Shown: positions 7,592-16,460, counted from the first letter of the stretch. The stretch: DNA of 57,169 bases from JBQCHF01 sp051954955 (GCA_051954955.1 JBQCHF010000016.1:1-57169); one strand, 5' to 3'. Notes: generated from the letters alone by a model not told the origin. Program-made: numbers and translations.

Positions 7592-8020
7592 TTATCCTTC
7601 GAGATCCTCCGGCGCGATGTCCTCGGGCCGGGTAGTGGGACGCTCGTCCTCGCCGGGTGCCGGGCCTTCAACGTCGAGGCCGTTCTCGGCGGCGATCCGT
7701 GCGAAGTAGCGGTCGATGGCGGTCACCGCATGCTCCGGTAGCTCGCCGTACTTGGCGCGCAGATACGGGGCGAAGCCGGGCAGGTCGTAGGCGGGCACGT
7801 AGTCGGCCATGGTGAATACATCGGTGATCGGCAAGTCGAGTGCATGAGCGATGCCCTTGAGCGTGTCCGGGCGCGGCGCCTTGTAGCGTCCCTGCTCCAG
7901 GCGCACCAGCGTGGCAGTGTCGATGCCAGCCTGTCGTGCCAGTTCTCGGCCGCTCATCTTCTTCTCCTGCCGATGGTATTTGATGTAGTCGCCGAAGCGG
8001 CGCGCTTGTTCTTGGTTCAT
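7592..8020 (-). CDS. XRE-family transcriptional regulator, probable element repressor
   Basis: 142 residues. An N-terminal HTH_3 domain (residues 8-66, 'YHRQEKKMSGRELARQAGID' then 'LVRLEQGRYKAP') is followed by a proline/acid-rich tail. It sits 58 bp upstream of the ImmA-like peptidase gene, the ImmR-ImmA arrangement. The region upstream of its start (8021-8110) is AT-rich relative to the surroundings and contains GCAAAGTCAGC and TTGACA-like strings that could be promoter or operator. Confidence 0.85.
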   Translation of the reverse strand: MNQEQARRFGDYIKYHRQEKKMSGRELARQAGIDTATLVRLEQGRYKAPRPDTLKGIAHALDLPITDVFTMADYVPAYDLPGFAPYLRAKYGELPEHAVTAIDRYFARIAAENGLDVEGPAPGEDERPTTRPEDIAPEDLEG

Positions 8021-8151
8021 TTATGCCTTCCTTAGGTTTACTGGCCCATTTTACCTCAAATTCTGTGCAAAGTCAGCATTTGTTGACAATTCCGCAACGC
8101 TTTCTGAAAAGCGGGCATCAAGTTCCTGATGGCCTATAAGGGTCCGCCGGG

Positions 8152-9210
8152 CTATTTCGCAAACACGTATAGGAGCCCGTTCAGTTCGACGATGTCCCAG
8201 GTGAGCCGGGCGACGTGCTCGACCTTGCTGCGGTCGAGCGAGACCAAGTCGTCGATGCCCCACTGGCCGGCGAGCTCGGCGATGGCGCGCTCCCAATCCC
8301 TGATCTCGGTCAGCTCATCGAGCAGGTCGTCCATGGACGCGAAGGCCCCGATGTAGAACTCGGTGAAGGTCTGCACCAGGTCGTCGCGGCTGGGATCGAC
8401 GTCGTCGAGGGAGAGGTAGGCGCGGAAGGCGTCGCCGTGCTGCCGGATGCCCTCGGCCGCTGGGCCGGTCGGGGACTCGGGCTCCATACTGGCGGGCTCG
8501 AGGTCTGGGCGGCGGGGGTTCCTAGCCAGGTACTGCTCGAGCCGCGGGATCCACTGGTCGCGGATGACAGGCGTGGCGGTCGGGCGTCCGGTGAGCGCCA
8601 GGCATTCCAGCAGGAGCTGCTGATGGTCGCCCTCGCCGGTCTCGGCGAAGCGAGCCAGCTCGGAGTCGGTGCCGAGCAGCGGCGCAAGCAGGGCCGCGAT
8701 GGCGCGGGCGTCGTCGCGGTTGATGGCTTCGCCGCGGGCGTCGGCTGCGCGGAACGCCTCCTGCAGGTAGTGCGACACCTTCTCCAGGGCGCTGCCCGTC
8801 ACGGGTGCGTCGGCGGGGTCCAGCCGGTTGATCACGTAGGTACTGAGCCAATCGATCCACTCCAGCTCTTCGGCGCTGGTGGTCGGGGCGCTGTAGAGCG
8901 CGGCAAGCTCATGCCAGATCCGGTTGGCCTCGGCGCGGCCAGTGACGGCGAAGTGGTGCAGGGAGCTGCCTGGGTCGCCGCTCCCGTTGGCGAAGTACCG
9001 GGCGATGGCGCGAGCTCCCCACTCGGGCACCTCGCCGCCGGAGGCATGGGCCTCGACGATGGCGTCGCTGATGACGTCCCGGAGGCTGTCGTCCTGGGGC
9101 ACGCTGCCGGTGAGGTCGATCTCTCCGGGGCCGAGCTGTTCGCGGTCGGGCCCGACGGGCTCGCGGGGCGTCGGCTCGTCGTCGGCGTGTGGGTGTTCGT
9201 GGTTGGTCAT
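8152..9210 (-). CDS. Hypothetical protein with ArdA-like C-terminal segment
   Basis: 352 residues starting at an ATG preceded by AAAGGAGGTGCATCC; the open frame extends further upstream, but this ribosome site decides the start. The first 35 residues are acidic and His/Pro-rich. The last 90 or so ('AFRAYLSLDDVDP', 'FTEFYIGAFASMDDLLDELTE', 'NGLLYVFAK') resemble the final domain of ArdA antirestriction proteins, acidic DNA mimics that block type I enzymes. The middle is not recognised. The start overlaps the stop of the Replic_Relax gene by 4 bp. An antirestriction role is plausible but unproven. Confidence 0.55.
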   Translation of the reverse strand: MTNHEHPHADDEPTPREPVGPDREQLGPGEIDLTGSVPQDDSLRDVISDAIVEAHASGGEVPEWGARAIARYFANGSGDPGSSLHHFAVTGRAEANRIWHELAALYSAPTTSAEELEWIDWLSTYVINRLDPADAPVTGSALEKVSHYLQEAFRAADARGEAINRDDARAIAALLAPLLGTDSELARFAETGEGDHQQLLLECLALTGRPTATPVIRDQWIPRLEQYLARNPRRPDLEPASMEPESPTGPAAEGIRQHGDAFRAYLSLDDVDPSRDDLVQTFTEFYIGAFASMDDLLDELTEIRDWERAIAELAGQWGIDDLVSLDRSKVEHVARLTWDIVELNGLLYVFAK

Positions 9211-10070
9211 GGATGCACCTCCTTTCGGGTGTGGGTTGATGTGGTGTCCTCGGCTACCGGTGGGTCGGGGTCGCGGGGCTCGCCTGGCGCGACGACTCCG
9301 ATGAGGCTGGCGGCGGTGACCACCTGGAACAGGGACGGGTCGATGTCCCGCTCGGCGCGCCGGGCGCCCCGCCGCGCCGCCTGCCTGGCCGTGTCCGGCA
9401 CGACCCAGGCCGCGGCGGGGAAGACCCCGTGCTCGGCCTCGTGGCGGCCGGTGGCCCGGTAGCGCTGGTAGACCCGGGCCTTGCGGACCGCCACGGGCGG
9501 GTGCTCGGTTCCCAGGTCGACCTCGAGGAACGTGTGGTCTTCGAAGTCGGCGGTGGCGGTCACGACGTAGAGGTCGGGTTTGAGCCAGGCGACGACGCCG
9601 GCGCCGGTCATGAACGAGCGCCAGCAGGTGGGCTCGGCCTCCAGACGCAGCAGCTCGAACTGTCCGGCGCGGGCCGCCTCGATGAGCCGTACGGCGCACT
9701 CGGCCGTGGCCAGGGTGTGCCGGGCGAACAGCATCGAGGGCTCGACGTAGCGGCGACGTTGCTTGCGGCCGGTCAGGGCGCGCAGCAACCGGTCACCGGC
9801 TGAGCCCAGCTGCCAAGCCAGACCCGTCGACCCGCCGCGCTCTCCACCGATGCGCTGCCCCAGTCGTGCGACTAGCCCGTGCGCTTCCAGCCGGGCCAGC
9901 ACCCGCCCGGTGGCTCGGGTGGCAGCCGACACGGTGGCGTGGCCGTCGACGAAGTGCAGTCGCCGAATGTGGGCGGTCGACAGCAGCCGGAAGCGCTGGA
10001 TCGACTCGAGGATTGCCAGGTCGCGGGCGCTGAGCCCGTCCAGCAGCGCCGCTGGGTCGCGGGGGCTCAT
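9207..10070 (-). CDS. Replication-relaxation (Replic_Relax) family protein
   Basis: 287 residues. The N-terminal winged helix ('LSARDLAILESIQRFRLLST' then 'HIRRLHF') and central 'LKPDLYVVTATADFEDHTFLEVDLGTE' are typical of Replic_Relax proteins, carried by actinobacterial plasmids and integrative elements next to TraG/VirD4-like ATPases. The LKPD...E..D pattern recalls a restriction-nuclease-like fold. It is coupled on both sides by ATG/TGA overlaps and may take part in transfer-origin processing or replication. No separate relaxase is seen nearby. Confidence 0.8.
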   Translation of the reverse strand: MSPRDPAALLDGLSARDLAILESIQRFRLLSTAHIRRLHFVDGHATVSAATRATGRVLARLEAHGLVARLGQRIGGERGGSTGLAWQLGSAGDRLLRALTGRKQRRRYVEPSMLFARHTLATAECAVRLIEAARAGQFELLRLEAEPTCWRSFMTGAGVVAWLKPDLYVVTATADFEDHTFLEVDLGTEHPPVAVRKARVYQRYRATGRHEAEHGVFPAAAWVVPDTARQAARRGARRAERDIDPSLFQVVTAASLIGVVAPGEPRDPDPPVAEDTTSTHTRKEVHP

Positions 10071-10270
10071 GCGCCGACCTCCAGGAGCAGCGCCAGGCGG
10101 ACCAGGGGGCGGCCCTGACCCCGGAAGGGGTCAGGAGTCCCATCCGGGTAGGGCCGAACAGGGGCGGCTGACCGGCAGGTATGCCGAACGCAGGCAGTCG
10201 CGGCTGGACGTCCGGCCGGATGGTCGGCTGGACGGGTGCCGTGCAGCCTGCAGTGCGCTAGTTGTCTCAT
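10067..10270 (-). CDS. Small translationally coupled ORF, unknown
   Basis: 67 codons between the TraG-like and Replic_Relax genes. Its ATG overlaps the upstream stop (ATGA) and its TGA overlaps the next ATG (ATGA), the signature of a real coupled cistron. The product is Arg/Pro-rich with four cysteines and several histidines ('HCRLHGTRPADH', 'CVRHTC'), which could bind zinc. No family is recognised. Confidence 0.5.
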   Translation of the reverse strand: MRQLAHCRLHGTRPADHPAGRPAATACVRHTCRSAAPVRPYPDGTPDPFRGQGRPLVRLALLLEVGA

Positions 10271-12432
10271 CGCGTCCTCCGCTTCCGGCCGATCCGTCCG
10301 CCCGCAACGGGCGTCGGGTCGGGGAGGTCGGCGGGCTGGTCCTCCGGTACCTCGGTGGGCACCGGGGCGGGTGCGTAGTTGCGCTCGGAGAGGGCGCTGA
10401 CTGCCAGCGGGTCGGTGGTGGCCGGGGTCGGCGGCAGGGTCTTGACCATCGCCCAGCCCGACGGGTGCCCGCCCGCGACGAGGTTGGCGTAGGCGTGGAA
10501 CCTCGGCAGGGCCATGAAGTCCTCGGCGGACAACTCGGGAGCCAGCCGGGCCATGTCGCGGGCGTCGTCGTACTCGGTCGAGAACACGATCTTGCTGCGC
10601 GCGTTCATGTCCACCGCGGTCCGCAGCTCTGGCGGGAACTGGGAGCGGAACTGGGCAGCCAGGAACCAGCCCACCCAGAGCGATCGGCTGACCGCCAGGG
10701 CGTCGGCCATGCTGACCGGCAGGTGCAGGAAGCGCGGTGCCTCGTCGATGTAGACGACACCCGGCCGCTTGTTGGCGTCCTTCTCGCTGGCCCGTTCCTG
10801 GGTGGCCTGCCAGAGGTCGGCGATGACAAGGCTGCCGAGCAGGGCAGCGGTGCCCGAGCCGATGAGGCCCTCGTTGAGCGGCACCAGCACGATCTTGTTC
10901 TGCCGCCAGATGTCGCGGAGCCGGAACCGCTCGCCTCTCTGGGACAGCATGCGTACCAGAGCGGGTCGTAACAGCAGGCTGCGGATCTTGTTCAGCGGTG
11001 CGGCGATGGCGTTGGCCTGGCCGCCGGGGGAGAGGCCCTCGTACCAGGCCCAGAAGCCGGCCAGCCCGGCATCCCCGGAGACTCGCACCACCCGCGGGCG
11101 CCGGTACGCCGGATCTGTCAGGATCCTGGGCAGGTCGATCAGGGTCGCGCTTTGCCCGGCCGGGTTCGACTTGGCCAGCGTGCGCAGCGCCGCCGAGATG
11201 ATGTCCTCGGTGCGCGGCCCCCACCCAGAGGCGAAGATCGCGGAGAAGACGGCCAGGATGCCGTCGACCACGACGTCCGGATCGCGGCCGCCAGTGTCCA
11301 GCGGGTTGAAGCCCACCGGGTTGGGACGAGCGGCATCCAGCACGACGACGTCGTCGAGCCGGTCGGACGGCATCCGGGCGAGCAGATCCTCGACCAGCTG
11401 CCACTTGGGATCGACCACGCACACCGACCGGCCGGCGCGGATGTCGGCCAGGATCAGGTGGGTCATGGCGTTGGTCTTGCCGGAGCCGCTCGGGCCGTAG
11501 GCGACGCTGTGCATCATCTGGTCGGCCGCGGAGATGCCGAGCTTCCGGTCATCGCCCGGTGCCGCGCTGATGGCGAAGACGCGTTCCCCGCTGTGCACGT
11601 CGTCGGCCGGACGAAGCCGCTTCGGGTGTGCCGGGGGCAGTCCGGGCAGGTCGCCCTCGCCCAGAGGCCAGCCCAGCAGGCCGACCAGCTCGGTCGTGGA
11701 CAGCTGCAGCGGCCAGCGCCAGGGCTGGCGGGCCTCGCCCAGCGACCGGGGCTTCTCCCGCACCAGGTCGATATGCACACCGGGACTCTGGGCGGTGGAC
11801 ACCGCGCCGAGGAGACTGACGATGAAGCGGCGGCGTCGTCCCGCATCGGGGCTGGCGGCCCCGAGCCGGATGGTGGTCCGGAAGCCCGCCACGGACGTGC
11901 GCTGCCGCAGCTGGTTCCGTACCTCCGGGCTTGCCGGCCGATCGCCACTCAGCAGGCGGTCGAACCAGGGGCGGTGCGGATCTGGCACCCGCGCCGGCGT
12001 GACTCCGGGTGCCCGTCGTGGGCCCAGCAGGATCTGCAGCGTGATGCCCTCGCCCGAGCGCAGTCGGGTCGCCATGGTGGAGAGGACCGCTCGGGTCGTG
12101 GCCTCCGCCGTATCGGTGCGCAGTGCCAGTCCGGCCGGGTGGACGCTCAAGTGTCCGACGGCCTGCATTGGCAGTCGCGGCTGATCCAGTCCGGTCAGCG
12201 TTGTGCCCGGCAGCAGGTCGCCGAGCAGTCGCCGCAGCGCCTGTACGTCCGTCGAGCGGCAGCCCAGCAGGTGCCGGACACCGTGCTCGGTGGCGCTGAT
12301 CTCCAGCACCAGCCGGGGCGCGTCACGGTCGGCCGCCAACCGCTCGAGGAGGCGGACTACCTGCGGCGTCTCCAGTGGCCGGGGCAGATGAAGGGTGGAG
12401 AAGACCAGGGATGGCTCAGGCACGCGGCTCAC
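10267..12432 (-). CDS. VirD4/TraG-like conjugative DNA-transfer ATPase
   Basis: 721 residues from a GTG at 12432 ('VSRVPEPSLVFSTLHLPRP'), chosen because upstream in-frame codons have no coding character and the GTG overlaps the preceding small gene. Walker A is 'GPSGSGKTNAMT' near residue 313, followed by 'VVDPKWQLVEDLLARM'. Walker B is 'VVYIDEAPRFLHLP' near 558, with the coupling-protein-like 'DALAVSRSLWVGWFLAAQFRSQ' after it. The N-terminal 300 residues are a soluble domain without clear membrane segments. It probably acts as the DNA translocase or coupling protein of the element. Confidence 0.8.
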   Translation of the reverse strand: MSRVPEPSLVFSTLHLPRPLETPQVVRLLERLAADRDAPRLVLEISATEHGVRHLLGCRSTDVQALRRLLGDLLPGTTLTGLDQPRLPMQAVGHLSVHPAGLALRTDTAEATTRAVLSTMATRLRSGEGITLQILLGPRRAPGVTPARVPDPHRPWFDRLLSGDRPASPEVRNQLRQRTSVAGFRTTIRLGAASPDAGRRRRFIVSLLGAVSTAQSPGVHIDLVREKPRSLGEARQPWRWPLQLSTTELVGLLGWPLGEGDLPGLPPAHPKRLRPADDVHSGERVFAISAAPGDDRKLGISAADQMMHSVAYGPSGSGKTNAMTHLILADIRAGRSVCVVDPKWQLVEDLLARMPSDRLDDVVVLDAARPNPVGFNPLDTGGRDPDVVVDGILAVFSAIFASGWGPRTEDIISAALRTLAKSNPAGQSATLIDLPRILTDPAYRRPRVVRVSGDAGLAGFWAWYEGLSPGGQANAIAAPLNKIRSLLLRPALVRMLSQRGERFRLRDIWRQNKIVLVPLNEGLIGSGTAALLGSLVIADLWQATQERASEKDANKRPGVVYIDEAPRFLHLPVSMADALAVSRSLWVGWFLAAQFRSQFPPELRTAVDMNARSKIVFSTEYDDARDMARLAPELSAEDFMALPRFHAYANLVAGGHPSGWAMVKTLPPTPATTDPLAVSALSERNYAPAPVPTEVPEDQPADLPDPTPVAGGRIGRKRRTR

Positions 12433-12640
12433 CCGGCTTTCCGTCGCCGCGTGACCGCTCGGCGTCCGCGTCCGCCGCGGTCGCAGCGCGTTGGGCCTCC
12501 GCCTCGGCCTCCAGCGCCGCCTCGCGCAGTGCCAGGCCGATGACGGCCCGCGAGATCTTGGAGATGTCCGGCTGCTTGCGGCGCACGCCTCGAATGACCA
12601 GGCGGCTATTTCTGCGCGATGGGTTGTTATTCTTCGACAT
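12416..12640 (-). CDS. Small basic protein, unknown
   Basis: 74 residues starting MSKNNNPSRRNSR at an ATG preceded by AAAGGAGGTGTCCC. It is basic at the N-terminus ('GVRRKQPDISKISRAVI') with an Ala/Glu helix after that. It overlaps the start of the TraG-like gene by 17 bp. Its size and place before a coupling ATPase resemble small accessory proteins of conjugative elements, but no family is recognised. Confidence 0.6.
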   Translation of the reverse strand: MSKNNNPSRRNSRLVIRGVRRKQPDISKISRAVIGLALREAALEAEAEAQRAATAADADAERSRGDGKPGEPRA

Positions 12641-12787
12641 GGGACACCTCCTTTGTGCGAGTTGTGTTGATAGAGCGCTGATTTTGCGCAGCGCAGTGTT
12701 CCCACTTATTGCTGATTTCGCGCAGCAGGTCAATGGTGTTTGTCAATTCCACAACGGGCCGACAGGGGTAGAAAATCAGCACGGGGC
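12641..12787 (-). promoter_or_regulatory. AT-richer leader upstream of the small basic protein gene
   Basis: On the minus strand this 147-bp gap contains GAATTGACAAACACC, a good -35-like TTGACA, then CGCGCAGCAAT-like strings, and ends with the strong ribosome site AAAGGAGG. It is markedly less GC-rich than the flanking genes. It may hold a promoter for the traG-like operon. Confidence 0.35.
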
Positions 12788-13003
12788 TCACCACCGGCTC
12801 CGCCGCCGCCGCGCAATGGCGAGCGCCAGCCAGGCCGCGCCCACCAGCACCAGGCCGCCGATGAGCCACGGCAGGATCGGCTGCAGGAACGAGATGGCGA
12901 GGTTGAGCGCGATGACTGCACCGAGTACGAGCAGTGCCGCGTGCCAGAGCCGCTCGACCGGGCTGCGCACCGGGTCGTCCTTCTTCTGCTTCTTGTCGGT
13001 CAT
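12788..13003 (-). CDS. Small membrane protein
   Basis: 71 residues starting MTDKKQKKDDPVRSP at 13003 in an ATGA overlap with the upstream methyltransferase. Two hydrophobic stretches ('AALLVLGAVIALNLAISFL' and 'WLIGGLVLVGAAWLALAIA') indicate two membrane helices with a basic C-terminus (RRRRSRW). It is a probable accessory membrane component of the transfer module. Confidence 0.65.
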   Translation of the reverse strand: MTDKKQKKDDPVRSPVERLWHAALLVLGAVIALNLAISFLQPILPWLIGGLVLVGAAWLALAIARRRRSRW

Positions 13004-13593
13004 CGCCCACCGCCCGTGACCTCGTGGGCACGGTCGCTGGGCACCGGGTAGCCGGGCAGGCAAACGTCCGAGTCGATCTGGTTGCCCCAGACCGACCAGT
13101 CGGCGCTGGTCGGTGGCCGGCGGCGGGCGAACAGCTCCAGGTAGGGCCCGTCGCTGATTCGCTCGATGAGGGCGTACTGCTCCTCGGGCTTGTGCGAGTG
13201 GTCCTGTACCGGGGCGTTGATCCAGGTGGGCTGCGAGCGGAAGTTGACCGGCGCCCTACCGCGCGTGGCGAAGAGCAGGTGCTCGGTGGCGTTGCGCAGA
13301 TAGTTGCCGAGGCCGAGCCGGAACTTGATCCACGTCAGCGGCGAGCGCACCGTGAAGCCCCAGCTCTCGGCCACGTCGTAGCCCGCGCGCAGCGTGGCGT
13401 TGGTGACCCACAGCCACAGGTGGGCGTCGTCCTCGGCCAGGTCGGCGACGGGCATGGCCTTGATGCGGTCGAGGGTCATCAGGTCGTAGTGCATCTCGGC
13501 GCCGCGGGCGCCCTTTTGCTCGATGTCCCAGGGTGGGTCGGCCAGGATGGTGCGGAAGCGCGGAGGTGCTGCGGGAATGTGAATGTCGTTCAC
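13000..13593 (-). CDS. MT-A70-family adenine methyltransferase
   Basis: 197 residues from a GTG behind AAAGGAGAG. The catalytic motif DPPW is at residues 19-22 ('TILADPPWDIEQKG'), with 'HLWLWVTNATL', 'TWIKFRLGLGNYLRNATEH' and 'PYLELFARRR' as in the MT-A70 (METTL3-like) family of N6-adenine methyltransferases. Such genes recur in phages and integrative elements, where they probably modify element DNA against host restriction. Here the gene sits in a mobilisation block and 7 kb from a type I system. Confidence 0.9.
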   Translation of the reverse strand: MNDIHIPAAPPRFRTILADPPWDIEQKGARGAEMHYDLMTLDRIKAMPVADLAEDDAHLWLWVTNATLRAGYDVAESWGFTVRSPLTWIKFRLGLGNYLRNATEHLLFATRGRAPVNFRSQPTWINAPVQDHSHKPEEQYALIERISDGPYLELFARRRPPTSADWSVWGNQIDSDVCLPGYPVPSDRAHEVTGGGR

Positions 13594-13693
13594 GGTGATT
13601 CTCTCCTTTCTCCCCGAAATGAGCGCGCTCGACCGTGGCGACGACTGGTGATGGTTTGTCGCCGGCCTGCTGGCTGTTTCGGGATCTGCCCTA

Positions 13694-13723
13694 GTTATGC
13701 GGGCGGGGGTGGGTGGTGTTCAA
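13694..13723 (-). promoter_or_regulatory. Possible promoter for the MT-A70/transfer operon
   Basis: On the minus strand TTGAAC (13723-13718), an 18-bp spacer and CATAAC (13699-13694). The same CATAACTAG string with a TTGACT box occurs upstream of the ribbon-helix-helix gene near 20000. The spacing is acceptable and the boxes are moderate. Confidence 0.4.
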
Positions 13724-13819
13724 CTGTCCGATCGCCGGGTGGGTGAGCGGTGCGACATTCGGCCCGACATCGCTTGCCGGAGGCCGTTCGACTGCGAGGG
13801 GTGTCGGCCGTGGAACGGC

Positions 13820-14575
13820 TTACTGCGTTGTGGAATGCACGACAGGGTTGCGGCCGGACAGCCGCCGCGCTGGTCTTGATCCGGCGCCCCCGGTCCCCAC
13901 GCGGTGCGCGGTCAGGGTGGAGAACACGGCGCGGGCGACGGCTCCCGGCTCATCCCCGGCGGTCACTGGCGTGACCTGAATCCGGGGATCCAGCACACCG
14001 TCGGGGTGTCGGCCGCCGAGGACGACCGCGTGGACGTCGCCGGGGAAGGCGTTCACGCGTGAGAGCAGCGGGGACGGGTCGGGATCCATGAGGGCGAAGT
14101 CCGACAGCAACAGCAGGCTGCACAGATGCTCCGGGTGCTGCTCCGCCAGCCGGAACGCTTCCTCCAGGCTGGGGCCCAGCACACTGCGGCCAGCAGCCAT
14201 CGGTGGCAGCTGGAGCGCCCCCTGGAGGGCCGAGGAGAGCCGTCCGGCCAGCGGCGTGGGCGGCACCCCGCCGACCAGGTCGAAGTGCACTACCGCCCCG
14301 AGGCATTGGCGGCAGCGGCAGGCGCGGCCGACCACTCGGAAGGCCTCGCGCGCCTCGGCGTAGCGGTTGCTCACCGGGTCCGCCCCAGCCGGGGACGTCA
14401 CCGACGCGGAGTCGTCGAAGACGGCGATTACCAGCGTCGGCTGCTCCCCACACCGGCCGGGATTCCCCAGCCGTAGCTGCGGCATCGTGACCGGTCGAGG
14501 CGGTGCGTCCCCTCCCAGCACGGAGGAAGGCAGGAGTTGGCTCGTCAGCAGGGTGAGGGTCGGGCGGCGGCTCAT
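13820..14575 (-). CDS. vWA-domain-like protein
   Basis: 251 residues. 'LVIAVFDDSASV' near residue 49 is a MIDAS-type D-x-S-x-S metal-binding motif, followed by 'SLLLLSDFAL' and 'DVHAVVLGG' strands as in von Willebrand A folds. A small Cys cluster (CRCRQC) lies between them. It ends a three-gene minus-strand set whose starts and stops overlap (14572-14575 and 15642-15645). The set is divergent from a STAND-type NTPase gene, so a multi-component sensing or defence function is possible but not shown. Confidence 0.6.
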   Translation of the reverse strand: MSRRPTLTLLTSQLLPSSVLGGDAPPRPVTMPQLRLGNPGRCGEQPTLVIAVFDDSASVTSPAGADPVSNRYAEAREAFRVVGRACRCRQCLGAVVHFDLVGGVPPTPLAGRLSSALQGALQLPPMAAGRSVLGPSLEEAFRLAEQHPEHLCSLLLLSDFALMDPDPSPLLSRVNAFPGDVHAVVLGGRHPDGVLDPRIQVTPVTAGDEPGAVARAVFSTLTAHRVGTGGAGSRPARRLSGRNPVVHSTTQ

Positions 14576-15645
14576 GCGACACCGTCCAGGCGTGAACGCC
14601 GACCGATCACGGTCTCGGGCAACGCCTCGCCGTGCCCGACGACCTGCGGATTGCGGCCCAGCATCCGGTACTTCAGCGCCACGACCTTCTGGTGCGCCGC
14701 GTTCCCGCGTGCCTGGTACTCCCGCCGAATGGACTCGACTTCACCGGCCGCGCCGGCGTGCCGCGACAGCGCTCGGGCCGACGCCAGGCGCAAGTGGAAG
14801 CGAAGTGCCCGCTGGTAGGTCTTGTAGAACGTGGCGATCAAGTCAGCCACCTCGTCCGCGTGCACATAGCTGGAGATGAACGAGCCCAGCGCGGTCGCCG
14901 CTGCAAGACCGCCGAACGTGAACCCGGCCAGCAACCCCTCGGTGCCTGTTCGCAGCGCGAATACGGCCACAGCGATCAGGACGACGATGGTCGCGCTGAT
15001 CCCCACCACGATCTTGGTGATCGAACGCCCGGTATCCGCACTCGCGAACAACCGCGGATACCGGCGCTCGTCCTCGGAGAGAGACTCCATGTCGCGCTGC
15101 CGCAGCCGGGCCTGCCGGAGATCCTGCAGCTCTCCGCCGACCAGCCCCGCCGTAACGGCAGCGAAGCCGGTGGCAACGGCCTGGCCGAGCGCCACGTACG
15201 GCACCTCGCCCAGCCAGATGGCCGCGCCCCACACGCCGGCCGTGTCACCCAGCGCCAGCAATAGCCAGCCGAGGACATACCGGATGAAATCGTGGGGCGA
15301 GCGGCGGACGAACGGCATCAGCGTCTTTGCCGCGTGCAGGTAAGCGCTCTTCGCTTCGGAGACCGTCTCCTGGTTCTCGCCGACCACGTAGGCCGCTGCC
15401 GAGGCAGCATCGTCGGACTTGTCCGCCCGACCTTGCGCGGCCCGGGACGCGACCTCGCCTTCCGCAGACCAGGCCTCGTCCTGCTCGTCGGCTGAGGCGT
15501 CGAACTGCTGCTCGCGGTACGTCGTCCCGAAGCCGGCAGGCCGACCGAGCCCGGCCGCCTCGTCCACGCGTTGCATGCCGACTTCGCTCTCCTGCAGGAG
15601 GGAGTCGTCGACGTTCCTGTAGTGACCTCGGCGCATCCGGCTCAC
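14572..15645 (-). CDS. Polytopic membrane protein, unknown
   Basis: 357 residues. A charged N-terminal region of about 115 residues is followed by four hydrophobic segments: 'YVLGWLLLALGDTAGVWGA', 'ALGQAVATGFAAVTAGLVGG', 'IVVGISATIVVLIAVAVFAL' and 'FTFGGLAAATALGSFIS'. A basic helical tail follows. Overlapping starts and stops on both sides link it to the vWA-like and lipoprotein genes, suggesting an envelope complex. No family is recognised. Confidence 0.6.
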   Translation of the reverse strand: MSRMRRGHYRNVDDSLLQESEVGMQRVDEAAGLGRPAGFGTTYREQQFDASADEQDEAWSAEGEVASRAAQGRADKSDDAASAAAYVVGENQETVSEAKSAYLHAAKTLMPFVRRSPHDFIRYVLGWLLLALGDTAGVWGAAIWLGEVPYVALGQAVATGFAAVTAGLVGGELQDLRQARLRQRDMESLSEDERRYPRLFASADTGRSITKIVVGISATIVVLIAVAVFALRTGTEGLLAGFTFGGLAAATALGSFISSYVHADEVADLIATFYKTYQRALRFHLRLASARALSRHAGAAGEVESIRREYQARGNAAHQKVVALKYRMLGRNPQVVGHGEALPETVIGRRSRLDGVA

Positions 15646-16460
15646 CGCCCCGCCGACGTGTAGTCGGTCACCGACAGGCAGGTGCCTGCGCCGGCTCGGT
15701 GGCAGATCGCGTCGTAGAAGGCGATAAGGCCGTCCACCACGGCGGAGGCGGGCGGCTGTCCGACCACCTTCCCAAGGCCCGCCACGGTCACCGAGGCGTT
15801 CGTCGGGAGGGACGGAACGGTGACCTGCTCTGCCAGCGCAGCGGCCTCGTCCGCGGACAGCGGCTGGTCCCCAATGCCGAACGCAGAGGACGCCTGGAAG
15901 CCGTCCGTGAGAAGGACCAGACGCAGGATGTAGCCGTCGCCGAGCTGCTGGACGTACTCACTGCCCAGCCGGTACTGCGCCACGATGTCGCTGCCGTCCG
16001 GCGTGAGGTCGTTGACCTTGGTGGCGTACGCCCGCGTGGTCGTGGTCATGACCTGGTCCACCAGCTCGGGGACACGGCGGAGGCGGGCGTTGTCGGTTGC
16101 GCCGGGGAGGCTGAGCTCGCCGTCGTAGAGAACCACCGTGGCGGCACTGGACGCCGAGAAGATCGACACCCGCAGATGGCCGCCGCAGATGGCTGTCCGG
16201 CGGGCGACGTCGCGAACGACAGCTGCGCGTTCGCTCGGGAGCTCGGCGGTTCGTCCGCTGCCGCTGGCGTCGACCTCGACGTCCGACGCCAGCTTCTTGC
16301 CGGCGGGGCAGGCGGCGAGCACCCGCTGGTCCTGGCCCAGCTCGCCGGGCGGCGATGTGCCGGGCCCGCAGGCGCCGAGGGCCAGCACTGCGACCCCTCC
16401 GAGGAGGGCCGCAAGGAGGCGACGGCACCGAGTCCGGCGCCGTACCGTTGTTCGGTTCAC
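15642..16460 (-). CDS. Lipoprotein with vWA-like features
   Basis: 272 residues from a GTG ('VNRTTVRRRTRCRRLLAALL') preceded by AAAGGACACC; the in-frame ATG 15 bp upstream has no ribosome site. Arg-rich n-region, hydrophobic core and lipobox LALGAC predict a lipid-anchored exported protein. Strands 'HLRVSIFSASSAATVVLYDGE' (shortened here) and 'LRLVLLTDGFQ' resemble a vWA-type Rossmann core. It is the first gene of the vWA/membrane/lipoprotein trio. Confidence 0.6.
   Translation of the reverse strand: MNRTTVRRRTRCRRLLAALLGGVAVLALGACGPGTSPPGELGQDQRVLAACPAGKKLASDVEVDASGSGRTAELPSERAAVVRDVARRTAICGGHLRVSIFSASSAATVVLYDGELSLPGATDNARLRRVPELVDQVMTTTTRAYATKVNDLTPDGSDIVAQYRLGSEYVQQLGDGYILRLVLLTDGFQASSAFGIGDQPLSADEAAALAEQVTVPSLPTNASVTVAGLGKVVGQPPASAVVDGLIAFYDAICHRAGAGTCLSVTDYTSAGR

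Noticed and set aside
7585..7595. A CATAACT-like promoter box near 7590
   Set aside because: The string includes the stop codon of the XRE gene and has no -35 partner, unlike the sites at 13694 and 20004.
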